Below, piece by piece: positions 25,350 to 33,794 of a DNA stretch of 64,000 bases. The DNA is from Kribbella sp. NBC_00382 (GTDB lineage: Bacteria; Actinomycetota; Actinomycetes; Propionibacteriales; Kribbellaceae): positions 6,138,001-6,202,000 of the forward strand of contig NZ_CP107954.1 of NCBI RefSeq assembly GCF_036067295.1, read 5' to 3'. Within the stretch, counting starts at the first letter, position 1; every line of letters starts with the position of its first letter. Under the pieces are notes generated by a model. It did not search any database and was not told the origin of the DNA. It saw nothing but the letters and a program-made list of their open reading frames with translations. Both the position numbers and the translations under genes were made by a program.

Positions 25350-26399
25350 ATGAGGTTCAGACGTTCGGCCGTCGCCCTGGTCGCAGTGCTTGCACTGGCC
25401 ACCGGGATGAGCGCGTGCAACGACGACAGCAAGACCGGCACGAACGGGGACGCGAAACTGGAGAAGGTCAGCTACCTGACCTCTTTCGGCACCTTCGGCC
25501 GTGAGGCCTATGCCTATGTCGCCCTGGACAAGGGCTACTTCAAGGATGCCGGCTTCGACGTGACGATCACGCCGGGCAAGGGCACCGTCGACGTGATGAA
25601 GATCGTGGCCGGCGGTCAGGCCGACTACGGGATCGGCGACTTCACCGCGCTGATGATCACGCTGGCCAAGCAGAAGCTTCCGGTCACCACGGTCGGGATG
25701 ATCCAGCAGAAGTCGATGGCGGCGATCGTCGGCCTGCAGGGCGGTCAGATCAAGGACCGCGACCCGAAGTCGCTGATGAAGGCCAACGGCGAGAAGACCC
25801 GGATCCTGGACCAGCCCGGTTCGACGAACCAGGTGACCTTCCCGCTGTACGCCCAGCAGGCCGGGGTGGACAAGTCCAAGGTCGAGTTCGTGCCGTCCCC
25901 GCCGCCGGCGCTGGCCGGGCTGCTCGCCGCCAACAAGGGTGACGGCATCGGTCAGTTCGTGGTCGGTGTCCCGCTGGTCGAGGCGGCCGACAAGGAGAAG
26001 CACCGCAAGGCCGTCGTGCTGCCGTACGGCGACAAGGTGCAGGACCTCTACGGCAACGCGATCATCGCCCGCGATGACCTGGTCAAGGACCACCCCGCCC
26101 AGGTGCAGAAGTTCACCGCGGCGCTGCTCAAGGGCATGGACACCGCACTGGCCGACCCGGCCGCGGCGGCGAAGATCCTGAAGAAGTACGTTCCGGACAC
26201 CAATGAAGAGGTGGCCGCCAAGGAACTCGTGCTGATGAAGCCCTACGTGAAGCCGGACGGCTACAAAGGGGTGCCCGGTGGGGTCGAGACCGATCGCATC
26301 GAGCGCGTCATCGCCGACCTGGTCAAGTACAACGTCATCCAGCCGGGTTCGATCAAGCCCACCGATGTGGTCGACACCGACCTGACTCCCAAGGGCTGA
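25350..26399 (+). CDS. ABC importer substrate-binding lipoprotein, NMT1/THI5-like
   Basis: A 349-residue protein with a lipoprotein signal peptide (basic RFRRS, hydrophobic VALVAVLALATG, lipobox MSAC with Cys23) that anchors it to the outer face of the membrane. The mature domain reads as an SsuA/THI5-type periplasmic-binding fold: YAYVALDKGYFKDAGFDV, GKGTVDVMKIVAGGQADYG. Such proteins carry sulfonates, pyrimidine precursors and aromatic acids; the ligand here is unknown. It heads the catabolic cluster behind a GntR-type operator and a strong ribosome site, with the ATPase gene two bases after its stop. Confidence 0.92.
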   Translation: MRFRRSAVALVAVLALATGMSACNDDSKTGTNGDAKLEKVSYLTSFGTFGREAYAYVALDKGYFKDAGFDVTITPGKGTVDVMKIVAGGQADYGIGDFTALMITLAKQKLPVTTVGMIQQKSMAAIVGLQGGQIKDRDPKSLMKANGEKTRILDQPGSTNQVTFPLYAQQAGVDKSKVEFVPSPPPALAGLLAANKGDGIGQFVVGVPLVEAADKEKHRKAVVLPYGDKVQDLYGNAIIARDDLVKDHPAQVQKFTAALLKGMDTALADPAAAAKILKKYVPDTNEEVAAKELVLMKPYVKPDGYKGVPGGVETDRIERVIADLVKYNVIQPGSIKPTDVVDTDLTPKG

Positions 26400-26400
26400 C

Positions 26401-27198
26401 ATGATCCGGCTGGACGGTGTGGGGCAGGTCTTCGAGGGCCGCGGAGGAGAGGTCCGCGCGCTCGAGGAGATCGACCTGCACGTCCAGGAGAACGAGTTCG
26501 TCACGGTGATCGGCCGGTCCGGTTGTGGCAAGTCCACACTGCTCCGGCTGATCGCGGGACTGTTGCCGCCGACGTCCGGCGGGGTCGAGGTGGCCGGTGA
26601 GGCCGTCACCGGTCCCCGCCGGGACGTCTCCTTCATGTTCCAGCGACCGGCCCTGCTGCCGTGGCGGTCGGTGGTGTCGAACGTGATGCTGCCGGTGGAG
26701 ATCTCCGGCGGCGACTCCGAGCGCGGCAAGGCGCAGTACCGGGACCGCGCGCACGAACTGCTCGAGCTGGTCGGGCTGAAGGGCTTCGAGAGCCGGCTCC
26801 CGCACGAGCTGTCCGGCGGCATGCAGCAGCGGGTGTCGCTGTGCCGGTCGCTGATCCGCAGCCCCAAGGTGATGCTGATGGACGAGCCGTTCTCGGCGCT
26901 CGACGCGCTGACCCGGACCGAGCTGTCGGCGGAGCTGCAGCGGATCCAGATGGAGTTGGCCACCACCATCGTCTTCGTCACCCACTCGATCGAAGAGGCC
27001 GTCGTACTGGCCGATCGGGTCGTCGTGCTGACGCCCCGGCCGGGCCGGTTGCGCGAGATCGTCGAGATCGAGATCCCGCGCCCCCGCACCCTGGGGCAGA
27101 ACGCCCACCTGGCCGAGGTGGCACAGATCAGCGCGCACCTGCACAGCCTTTTGTCCGAGCAGGAGCGCCCCGTCGACCTGCCCGAGGCACGGCGATGA
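26401..27198 (+). CDS. ABC importer ATPase, SsuB/TauB type
   Basis: A 265-residue protein with Walker A GRSGCGKST, signature LSGGMQQRVSLCRSL, Walker B VMLMDEPFSALDAL and the switch His in FVTHSIEEAV. The FMFQRPALLPWRSVVSNVMLP segment is characteristic of the nitrate/sulfonate/taurine importer ATPases. It works with the lipoprotein before it and the permease after it, whose ATG overlaps its stop. Confidence 0.95.
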   Translation: MIRLDGVGQVFEGRGGEVRALEEIDLHVQENEFVTVIGRSGCGKSTLLRLIAGLLPPTSGGVEVAGEAVTGPRRDVSFMFQRPALLPWRSVVSNVMLPVEISGGDSERGKAQYRDRAHELLELVGLKGFESRLPHELSGGMQQRVSLCRSLIRSPKVMLMDEPFSALDALTRTELSAELQRIQMELATTIVFVTHSIEEAVVLADRVVVLTPRPGRLREIVEIEIPRPRTLGQNAHLAEVAQISAHLHSLLSEQERPVDLPEARR

Positions 27199-27974
27199 CG
27201 AACCGTTCCTGGCTGACACATTCCCGTACTGCGGCAGTCCTGCTGCCCATCGTCGGCCTGATCCTCGCGCTGGCTCTGTGGTGGGTGGCCACTGTCGTCT
27301 TCTCGGTCGACTCGTACCTGCTGCCGAACCCGGGTGAGGTGGTGAGCAGCTTCGCCGACCAGCCCGGCTACCTGCTCGAGAACACCTGGATCTCGCTGGT
27401 GGAGACCGTCGAGGGCTTCGTGCTGTCGATCCTGGTCGGCGTACCGGTGGCCCTGCTGATCGTCCGGTCGGTCGTGGTGGAGCGGTTGCTCTACCCGCTG
27501 CTGCTGGCCGTCAACGCGATCCCGAAGATCGCCATCGCGCCGCTGCTCGTGGTGTGGTTCGGTTTCGGTCAGTGGCCGAAGGTCCTGATGGTGTTGCTGG
27601 TCTGCTTCTTCCCGATCGTGATCTCGACCGCCAGCGGGATGAAGTCCACGCCGGCCGAGCTGGTCGAGCTGCTCAAGTCGCTGAACGCCAGCAAGACGCA
27701 GGAGTTCTTCAAGCTGCGGCTGCAGTACGCGCTGCCGCAGATCTTCACCGGGCTGAAGGTCGCCATCTCGCTGGCCGTGATCGGGTCGGTGATCGCCGAG
27801 TTCGTCGGCGCCACCTCCGGCCTGGGATATGTGATCACCAGCTCCGGCGCCAGCGCCGACACCGCGCTGGCCTTCGCCGCGATGACGCTGCTCAGCATCA
27901 TGGCCATCATCTTGTTCTACGGACTGGTACTGCTGGAACACCTGCTGCTCCCGTGGGCGCGGGAGACCAGGTGA
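27195..27974 (+). CDS. ABC importer permease, SsuC/TauC type
   Basis: About 259 residues with six hydrophobic helices. The EAA-type loop is visible as ELVELLKSLNASKTQEFFKL, followed by LPQIFTGLKVAISLAVIGSV and AEFVGATSGLGYVI, typical of BPD_transp_1 permeases for small organic anions. The ATG at 27195 overlaps the ATPase stop, and the next gene begins with a GTG overlapping its own stop. Confidence 0.93.
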   Translation: MTNRSWLTHSRTAAVLLPIVGLILALALWWVATVVFSVDSYLLPNPGEVVSSFADQPGYLLENTWISLVETVEGFVLSILVGVPVALLIVRSVVVERLLYPLLLAVNAIPKIAIAPLLVVWFGFGQWPKVLMVLLVCFFPIVISTASGMKSTPAELVELLKSLNASKTQEFFKLRLQYALPQIFTGLKVAISLAVIGSVIAEFVGATSGLGYVITSSGASADTALAFAAMTLLSIMAIILFYGLVLLEHLLLPWARETR

Positions 27975-29059
27975 CCACCCAGGCCTCGGACGCCGACCGC
28001 CGCGTACTCGTCCGGCCCGCGTGGCTGGAAGCGACCGTCTCCGGCGTCTTCACCGCCCTCGGTTTCGAGCCGACCGACGCGACCCGGATCGCCGTCGCGC
28101 TGGTCGAGGCAGACCTGCGTGGCGTCAGCTCGCACGGCGTGATGCTCGTCCCGATGTACGTCGAACGCCTGAACGCCGGTGGGGTCACCCGGGAACACGA
28201 ACTCGACATCCTGCACGACGCCGGCGCGGCCCTGGTCGCGGATGCGCGCGGTGGGATGGGTCAACTCTCCAGCCCGCAAGCGATGGGCCATGCGATCGAG
28301 CGGGCCGGCCGGTACGGGATCGGTCTGGTCTCGGTCCGCAACGCGCACCACTTCGGCGCGGCCAGCCGGTGGGCGATGCAGGCTGCGCAGGCCGGTTGCG
28401 TGGGCATCGCGATGTCGAACACCACGCCGCTGATGCCGGCGCCCGGTGGGGCGGAGCGGATCGTCGGCAACAACCCGCTGGCGATCGCGGTACCGACGGA
28501 GGCCGGCTCGGGGATCGTGCTGGACATGGCGTTGTCGGCCGTTGCCTTGGGCAAGATTCGGCTGGCGGCCTCGGCAGGGCGGCCGATTCCGGACAGTTGG
28601 GCCACGGACCAGTCCGGAGTACCGACGACGGATGCTGAGGCCGCGGTACTGGGGATGTTGCTGCCGGCTGCGGGGCACAAGGGGTTCGGGCTGGCGTTGA
28701 TGATCGACGTGCTGACCGGAGTACTGAGTGGTGGCGGTTGGGGCGACCAGGTGCGGCCGCTGTATCGCGAGCCGGATCGGCCGAACGACTGCGCGCATCT
28801 GTTCCTCGCGATCGACCCGGAGTTGCTGGGTGGGATCGATGGCTTCCGGCAGCGGTCGTCGGCGCTGGCGGCGAAGGTACGTGGCAGTGCGACCGCTCCT
28901 GGGGTGGAGCGGCTTTACCTGCCGGGGGAGATCGAGGCCGATCGCGCCGCGAAGCAGCGGCGGAACGGCGTACTGATCGAGAGGTCGGGACTGGACGGCT
29001 TGCTGCAGGCCGCGCGTGCGGTCGGCGCCGTCGTCCCGACGGGAGGGGTGCTGAGCTGA
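27971..29059 (+). CDS. Ldh2/malate dehydrogenase-family NAD(P)-dependent oxidoreductase
   Basis: About 362 residues of the Ldh2/YlbC family, which is unrelated to Rossmann-fold dehydrogenases. VEADLRGVSSHGVMLVPMYVERL contains the conserved His, followed by NAHHFGAASRWAMQAA, NNPLAIAVPT, and HKGFGLALMIDVLTGVLSG. Members reduce or oxidise 2-oxo/2-hydroxy acids such as malate, 2,3-diketogulonate, ureidoglycolate or cyclic imino acids. In this cluster it could handle a ring-cleavage 2-oxo acid. The GTG overlaps the permease stop, and the Rid gene starts at its last stop base. Confidence 0.88.
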   Translation: MTTQASDADRRVLVRPAWLEATVSGVFTALGFEPTDATRIAVALVEADLRGVSSHGVMLVPMYVERLNAGGVTREHELDILHDAGAALVADARGGMGQLSSPQAMGHAIERAGRYGIGLVSVRNAHHFGAASRWAMQAAQAGCVGIAMSNTTPLMPAPGGAERIVGNNPLAIAVPTEAGSGIVLDMALSAVALGKIRLAASAGRPIPDSWATDQSGVPTTDAEAAVLGMLLPAAGHKGFGLALMIDVLTGVLSGGGWGDQVRPLYREPDRPNDCAHLFLAIDPELLGGIDGFRQRSSALAAKVRGSATAPGVERLYLPGEIEADRAAKQRRNGVLIERSGLDGLLQAARAVGAVVPTGGVLS

Positions 29060-29454
29060 TGGCGAAGACACAACTGACGAGCGCGGCGCTGCGGAGCCCG
29101 AACGGGGTCTTCTCGCAGGCGACCACGATCGAGGCGACCGGCCGGCTGGTGTTCGTGTCCGGGATGACCGCGCGGACGCCGGACGGCACGATCGTCGGCG
29201 TCGGCGACGTCCGGGAGCAGACCCGGCAGGTCTGCGAGAACGTGCGCGCCGCGGTCGTCGAGGCCGGCGGCACGCTGGACGACGTCTGCCGGGTGGACGT
29301 GTACGTCCGCAACATGGAGGACTTCGGCAAGATCCACGAGATCCGCGCCCAGTACTTCCACGAGCCGCTGCCCGCCTCGACGATGGTCGAGGTCAGCAAG
29401 CTGGCCCACCCTGACTACCTGATCGAGATCTCCGCGATCGCGGTGATCCCATGA
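29059..29454 (+). CDS. Rid-family protein, resembling 2-aminomuconate deaminases
   Basis: A 131-residue one-domain protein of the YjgF/YER057c/UK114 fold (FVSGMTARTPDGTIVG, QTRQVCENVRAAVVEAGG, VDVYVRNMEDFGKIHE, ISAIAVIP). E. coli RidA has PARSCVEVARL at the active site; here the equivalent stretch is PASTMVEVSKL, so the Arg needed for 2-imino acid hydrolysis is replaced by Ser. The start region and the HPDYLIEI end are closer to bacterial 2-aminomuconate deaminases as I recall them. If so, it would release ammonia from an aminated ring-cleavage product. Overlaps the Ldh2-type gene. Confidence 0.8.
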   Translation: MAKTQLTSAALRSPNGVFSQATTIEATGRLVFVSGMTARTPDGTIVGVGDVREQTRQVCENVRAAVVEAGGTLDDVCRVDVYVRNMEDFGKIHEIRAQYFHEPLPASTMVEVSKLAHPDYLIEISAIAVIP

Positions 29455-29512
29455 AAGGCAACACGCAGCCGGGGAGGGGTGATTCAAGTGCGCGGCGTCG
29501 AGTGGACCTGAG

Positions 29513-30385
29513 ATGCGGTTCGTGACGATCGAACACGGCGGGCGTGAGTGGCCCGCCGTACTGGACGGCGAGGACGTCGTTCTGTTGCAGGCTTCGGACC
29601 TGGTCTCGGTGATCGAGGCGGGTCCGGCCGGAGTGGTTGCCGCGCGCAACGAACTGATCACCGGCGAACGGTTGCCGTTGGCATCGGTATCGTTGCGCGC
29701 GCCGTTGCGGCGGTTCCGCCGTGACGTGCTGTGCACCGGCTGGAACTACTGGGACCACTTCGAGGAGAGCAAGGGCAAGCGCGACGGTCAGGACGTCGAC
29801 CGGCCCGAGCACCCGACCTTCTTCACCAAGGGCCCGGACGTGGTGATCGGCCCGTACGACGAGATCGCGTACGACCCGGCGATCTCGGCCAAGTGGGACT
29901 ACGAGGCGGAGCTGGCGCTGGTGATCGGCAAGGCCGGGCGCAGCATCCCCGTCGCCGATGCGCTGGACCACGTCTGGGGCTACACGCTGGCCAACGACGT
30001 GTCGCAGCGCGACCTGCAACGCCAGCACGGTGGCCAGTGGCTCAAGGGCAAGAGCATCGACCAGACCATGCCGCTCGGCCCGTGGATCGTCACCGCCGAC
30101 GAGTTCGGCGACCCGCAGGACGTGCACCTGCAGTGCCTGCTGAACGGCGAGGTCATGCAGGACGCCTCGACCAAGCAGATGGCCTACGACGTGGCGACGC
30201 TGATCAGTGAGCTGTCGTTCGGAATGACGCTGCGCCCAGGCGACCTGCTGCTGACGGGTACTCCCGCCGGCATCGGCAACGCCCGCGAGCCGCAGGTGTT
30301 CCTGGCCGAGGGCGACGAGGTAGTGACCCGCGCGGACAAGATCGGTGAGCTGCGCAACAAGCTGGTCTACCGGGAGCTCGCATGA
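29513..30385 (+). CDS. Fumarylacetoacetate hydrolase-family enzyme
   Basis: A 290-residue protein with an N-terminal small domain and the FAH catalytic core: CTGWNYWDHFEES, FFTKGPDVVIGPYDEI, the metal-binding WDYEAELALVIGKAG (Glu, Glu), GYTLANDVSQRDLQ, GKSIDQTMPLGPWIV and DLLLTGTPAGIG. Family members hydrolyse, decarboxylate, hydrate or isomerise 2-oxo/enol acids from aromatic ring cleavage, such as 4-oxalocrotonate and 2-oxopent-4-enoate. It sits 58 bases after the Rid gene, and its stop overlaps the first GntR gene. Confidence 0.92.
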   Translation: MRFVTIEHGGREWPAVLDGEDVVLLQASDLVSVIEAGPAGVVAARNELITGERLPLASVSLRAPLRRFRRDVLCTGWNYWDHFEESKGKRDGQDVDRPEHPTFFTKGPDVVIGPYDEIAYDPAISAKWDYEAELALVIGKAGRSIPVADALDHVWGYTLANDVSQRDLQRQHGGQWLKGKSIDQTMPLGPWIVTADEFGDPQDVHLQCLLNGEVMQDASTKQMAYDVATLISELSFGMTLRPGDLLLTGTPAGIGNAREPQVFLAEGDEVVTRADKIGELRNKLVYRELA

Positions 30386-31089
30386 GCAGCCGGTTGGAGC
30401 TGCTGCCCGGTGGCGGTCGTGGTGGACGCCGTACGTTGGCAGAGACGGCCGCTGCCGAGTTGCACCAGCTCATCCTGTCGGGCGAGCTCCCGAGCGGTAC
30501 TCCGCTCCGGTTGGTCGAGCTGGCCAACCGGCTGGACATGAGCCAGATGCCTGTCCGGGAAGGCCTCCGCCGGTTGGAGGCGCTCGGGCTGGTCGACATC
30601 ATCCCGCACAAGGGCGCTTGGGTTCGGGAGCTGTCGCTGGAGGACCTGCACGACACCCATGAGACTCGGCTCGCGCTGGAGAGTCTCGCAGTACGGGCTG
30701 CTGCTGAGCACTTCGGCGAAGAGGACGCAGAGAAGGCTCGCCTGGCACTGGCTGAGCTACTGCAGCTCTCGCGGTCCGAGGACTCCATCGGGGCGCGGCA
30801 GGCACATGCTGACTTCCACTTCGCGCTTTACCGGGCTGGTGGGTCGCAGTGGCTTGCCCGGGCTATCGAGCCGGTGTGGCAGAACAGTGAGCGCTACCGG
30901 TTCGGTAGCCGGCAGACGGCTTTGCAGATCGAGCGGAACCGGCAGGAGCACCAGGCGATCCTGGACGCCTGTGTCGCCCGTGACGCCGACGCTGCCGAGC
31001 AGGCCTTGCGCAATCACCTGGCTGGCGCGGTACAGCGGATCACCGAGACGATGACCTCCAAGCACTCACAGCGCGAGGGGACGTCATGA
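30382..31089 (+). CDS. GntR/FCD-family regulator 1 of the catabolic cluster
   Basis: A 235-residue protein with a winged helix at residues 15-80 (TLAETAAAELHQLILSGELP, LANRLDMSQMPVREGLRRLE, GLVDIIPHKGAWV) and an all-helical FCD domain with the metal-binding pattern of Asp and His residues (DTHETRLALE, DFHFALYRAGG, EHQAILDA, RNHLAG). It is about 70% identical by eye to the second GntR protein at 35813-36505. It is embedded in the operon it probably controls, responding to an organic acid bound by FCD. Confidence 0.93.
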   Translation: MSSRLELLPGGGRGGRRTLAETAAAELHQLILSGELPSGTPLRLVELANRLDMSQMPVREGLRRLEALGLVDIIPHKGAWVRELSLEDLHDTHETRLALESLAVRAAAEHFGEEDAEKARLALAELLQLSRSEDSIGARQAHADFHFALYRAGGSQWLARAIEPVWQNSERYRFGSRQTALQIERNRQEHQAILDACVARDADAAEQALRNHLAGAVQRITETMTSKHSQREGTS

Positions 31090-31817
31090 AGGTGAGCTTC
31101 GACGCGACCGGCGAGGTCGTGGTCATCACAGGTGGAGCGCAGGGCATCGGTGCAGCCCTGGCTGCGGCCGTGGTTGGTTGCGGCGGTACTGCGGTGGTCT
31201 TTGATGTTGTCTCCGGGGCTGTCGTTGGTGTCGAGTACGTGCTCGTAGACGTATCGGACCGGGCCGCTGTGCTCAAGGCAGTGGATGGAGTAGTCGAGCG
31301 GCACGGGCGGATTGACGGACTGGTCGCCGGGGCCGCAGTACAGCCGCGTTCGGCGGTCTTGGACACGACTGCTGAGCAGTGGACCCGCACGCTCCAGGTG
31401 AACCTGGATGGCGTGGTCTGGGTCTGCCAGGCGGTGGTGCCGCACATGGTCTCTGCGCGCAGCGGGTCGGTGGTCGTCTTCACGTCGGGGATGGCGGTGA
31501 CCGGGTTCCCGGGCGCTGCGGCGTACGCGTCGAGCAAGGCGGCGCTGGGGGCCTTCGCCCGGTCGCTGGCCGCCGAGGTGGCCGAGCACCGGGTCCGGGT
31601 CAACGTGATCGCACCGGGGGTGATCGACACCGAGCAGTTCCGGTCTGCCAACATCGGTGCCGACTTGGAGCACTGGCGTGACACGACTGGGATCGGCGAT
31701 GCCGAGGATGTGGTCGGCCCGTTGCTCTTCCTGTTGTCCGACGCGGCTGCGATGACCGGCTCGCAGCTGACCCGTGAGCGGGTCTTCGCCCGGCTAGAGA
31801 CCTTCGAGGAGAGCTGA
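31086..31817 (+). CDS. Short-chain dehydrogenase/reductase
   Basis: A 243-residue SDR with cofactor motif TGGAQGIGAAL and catalytic Ser, Tyr and Lys in FTSGMAVTG and AAAYASSKAAL. The usual NNAG stabilising motif reads VAGAAVQ, so its Asn is lost. The C-terminal SDAAAMTGSQLTRERVFARLE differs from the common IDGG ending, suggesting an adapted subfamily. In an aromatic pathway such enzymes often oxidise dihydrodiols or 3-hydroxy acids. Overlaps the GntR gene by 4 bases. Confidence 0.9.
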   Translation: MKVSFDATGEVVVITGGAQGIGAALAAAVVGCGGTAVVFDVVSGAVVGVEYVLVDVSDRAAVLKAVDGVVERHGRIDGLVAGAAVQPRSAVLDTTAEQWTRTLQVNLDGVVWVCQAVVPHMVSARSGSVVVFTSGMAVTGFPGAAAYASSKAALGAFARSLAAEVAEHRVRVNVIAPGVIDTEQFRSANIGADLEHWRDTTGIGDAEDVVGPLLFLLSDAAAMTGSQLTRERVFARLETFEES

Positions 31818-31820
31818 GAG

Positions 31821-33401
31821 TTGCCCACTGACCAGCAGCTGCCCGTGGCCGTCGTCGGCGCCGGGCCGATCGGCCTGACGACGGCCCTCGGCCTGGCTCA
31901 CTACGGCGTGCCGTTCGTGCTGCTCGAGGAGGACGCGGTGCTCTCCTCGGACACCAAGGCCGGTACGACGCTGACCCGGACGCTGGAGATCTGGGACCGG
32001 TACGGCGCCGTCGAGGGCATTCTCGCGGCCGCGCTCCGGATCGACGAGATCGGCGACATCGACCGGGCCACCAACACGCCGCGCGCCTCGGTACAGCTGG
32101 CCGAGCTGGTCAACGACACCCAGTTCCCGTTCGTGATCAACCTGCCGCAGCAGACCATGGAGCCGATCCTGGAGGCCGCACTCTCTGGTGGCACGCTGCT
32201 GAAGCAGCACAAGCTGGAGTCGTTCGAGGTGCTCGACGACCGGGTGGTGCTGACCGTCTCGACGGTGGATGGTCTGCAGCAGATCGAGGCGTCCCACCTG
32301 CTCGCCTGTGATGGCGGCAAGAGCAAGGTGCGGGACGCGCTCGGCGCCACGGTGTCGGGGGAGACCCTGCCCGAGCGGTACATGCTGATCGACGTCGTGG
32401 TCGACCTGGACGTCTCGAACGCTCGCGACTACCCGTACCTCGCCTACTTCTCGGACCGGTCCGAGTGGATGGTTTTGATCCGGCAGCCCAACTGCTGGCG
32501 CTTCCTCTTCCCGCTCGCCGAAGGTGCTGAGCAGCCTGGTGAAGAGGACATGCTGGTCAAGGTCAAGCAGTTCATCGGCGAGGTGGACCGGATCGAGCTG
32601 CTCGGCTCGGTCGTCTACAACGTGCACCACCGGGTGGCCGACCACTGGTCCGCGGAGCGCAAGGTGTTCCTGATGGGCGACGCGGCCCACCTGATCACAC
32701 CGATGTGGGCACTGGGCCTCAACACCGGAGCGCTGGACGCGTCCAACCTGCCCTGGCGGCTTGCCTGGGTACTACGCGGCTGGGCCGACCCGTCGCTGCT
32801 GGATGGGTACGAGCAGGAGCAGCGGCCGGTTGCCATCAACGGGTCGGGCGAGATGGCCGAGGCGGCTCGCAAGTACATGTCCCACCAGCGGGGTGCGGTG
32901 ACCGCGGCCGGGAGTGATTGGGCGACGGCGTACACGCGCACGCTGCTCGGTGTACGGCTGGATGTGGATGGGGAAGGCGACTGGTCGATGGTGATGACCA
33001 GTGCTGAGCCGCCTGCGGTCCGGGCCGGCGACAGGGCGCCTGACTTGGCGCTGCAGGGTCCTCGTGGGCGTCAGACGATCCACGGGTTGTGCCGGGAGTC
33101 CTTTGTCGCGCTGTACTTCACGGACGTACGGCGTCGGCCTGCTGTGCCTTTGAACGACTCTCCGGCTCTGAAGCACTATGCGGTGTCGCGGTGGGATGCG
33201 CCGCTGGACTCCGGGCTTCGGGACCGCTCGCTGTTCGACCCGGGCAGCATCGCGACCAACCGGTACGGCGTACCGGCTGAGACGGTTGTACTGGTGCGGC
33301 CGGATGGGCATATCGCTGCAGTGGCGCCTATGGCTGATGGTGTGGCCGAGGAGCTCTACACCGGGATCACTGGCCGGCCTGTGCCGCGGGAGGGGCTCTG
33401 A
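31821..33401 (+). CDS. FAD-dependent aromatic hydroxylase, MhpA/PheA-like
   Basis: A 526-residue class A flavin monooxygenase. FAD motifs are complete: VVGAGPIGLTTALGLAHYGV (residues 10-29), the DG motif LLACDGGKSKVRDALG (about 170) and the GD motif FLMGDAAHLITPMWALGLNT (about 285). A C-terminal thioredoxin-like domain (from about residue 400, GDRAPDLALQGPRGR) is typical of the phenol/3-(3-hydroxyphenyl)propionate hydroxylase branch. It should add a hydroxyl group to a phenolic or aminophenolic ring using NAD(P)H and O2. TTG start with GGAG upstream; the cupin gene overlaps its stop. Confidence 0.92.
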   Translation: MPTDQQLPVAVVGAGPIGLTTALGLAHYGVPFVLLEEDAVLSSDTKAGTTLTRTLEIWDRYGAVEGILAAALRIDEIGDIDRATNTPRASVQLAELVNDTQFPFVINLPQQTMEPILEAALSGGTLLKQHKLESFEVLDDRVVLTVSTVDGLQQIEASHLLACDGGKSKVRDALGATVSGETLPERYMLIDVVVDLDVSNARDYPYLAYFSDRSEWMVLIRQPNCWRFLFPLAEGAEQPGEEDMLVKVKQFIGEVDRIELLGSVVYNVHHRVADHWSAERKVFLMGDAAHLITPMWALGLNTGALDASNLPWRLAWVLRGWADPSLLDGYEQEQRPVAINGSGEMAEAARKYMSHQRGAVTAAGSDWATAYTRTLLGVRLDVDGEGDWSMVMTSAEPPAVRAGDRAPDLALQGPRGRQTIHGLCRESFVALYFTDVRRRPAVPLNDSPALKHYAVSRWDAPLDSGLRDRSLFDPGSIATNRYGVPAETVVLVRPDGHIAAVAPMADGVAEELYTGITGRPVPREGL

Positions 33402-33793
33402 TGAGTTCCTTCGACGAGCAGTTGAGCGAGGTGCTGCTGCAGACGGATGACCTGGAGTGGGTCGAGAAGTCGCTCGCCGGGTTGTCGCACAAGATGCTGT
33501 GGCGGGATCCGGCTTCCGAGGCGTCGATTGCGCTAGTGCGCTTCGAGAAGGGCTCTGGGATTCCGGAGGCGCATCAGCACGCGTCGAACCAGTTCATGTT
33601 CTGCCTGTCCGGCCGGTACGTGTACCTGCCGACGGGGACGACGCTGACCAAGGGCAGCTTCTACTGGAACCCGAAGGGCGTAGTACACGGGCCGACGATG
33701 GCAGAGGAGACCTCTGTTCTGCTCGAGGTGTACGACGGGCCGCACTACCCGGTACGGCCGTCCTTCTACGACAACGACGAGGACGCTCGCTGA
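33401..33793 (+). CDS. Small cupin, possible ring-cleavage or C-C-cleavage dioxygenase
   Basis: A 130-residue single cupin with the metal ligands visible as EAHQHASNQFMFCLSGRYVY (His-x-His and Gln) and GSFYWNPKGVVHGP (last His). An extended N-terminus and a C-terminal LLEVYDGPHYP segment recall ChrR-like and 2,4'-dihydroxyacetophenone dioxygenase-like cupins. Encoded directly between the flavin hydroxylase and the ACMSD-like enzyme with a TGATG overlap and a one-base gap, it is the only candidate in the cluster for the ring-opening oxygenase. That role is inferred. Confidence 0.8.
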   Translation: MSSFDEQLSEVLLQTDDLEWVEKSLAGLSHKMLWRDPASEASIALVRFEKGSGIPEAHQHASNQFMFCLSGRYVYLPTGTTLTKGSFYWNPKGVVHGPTMAEETSVLLEVYDGPHYPVRPSFYDNDEDAR

Positions 33794-33794
33794 C

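Noticed and set aside
25323..27941. Minus-strand open frame of 872 codons
   Set aside because: It is antisense to the ABC importer genes, which have intact Walker and EAA motifs.
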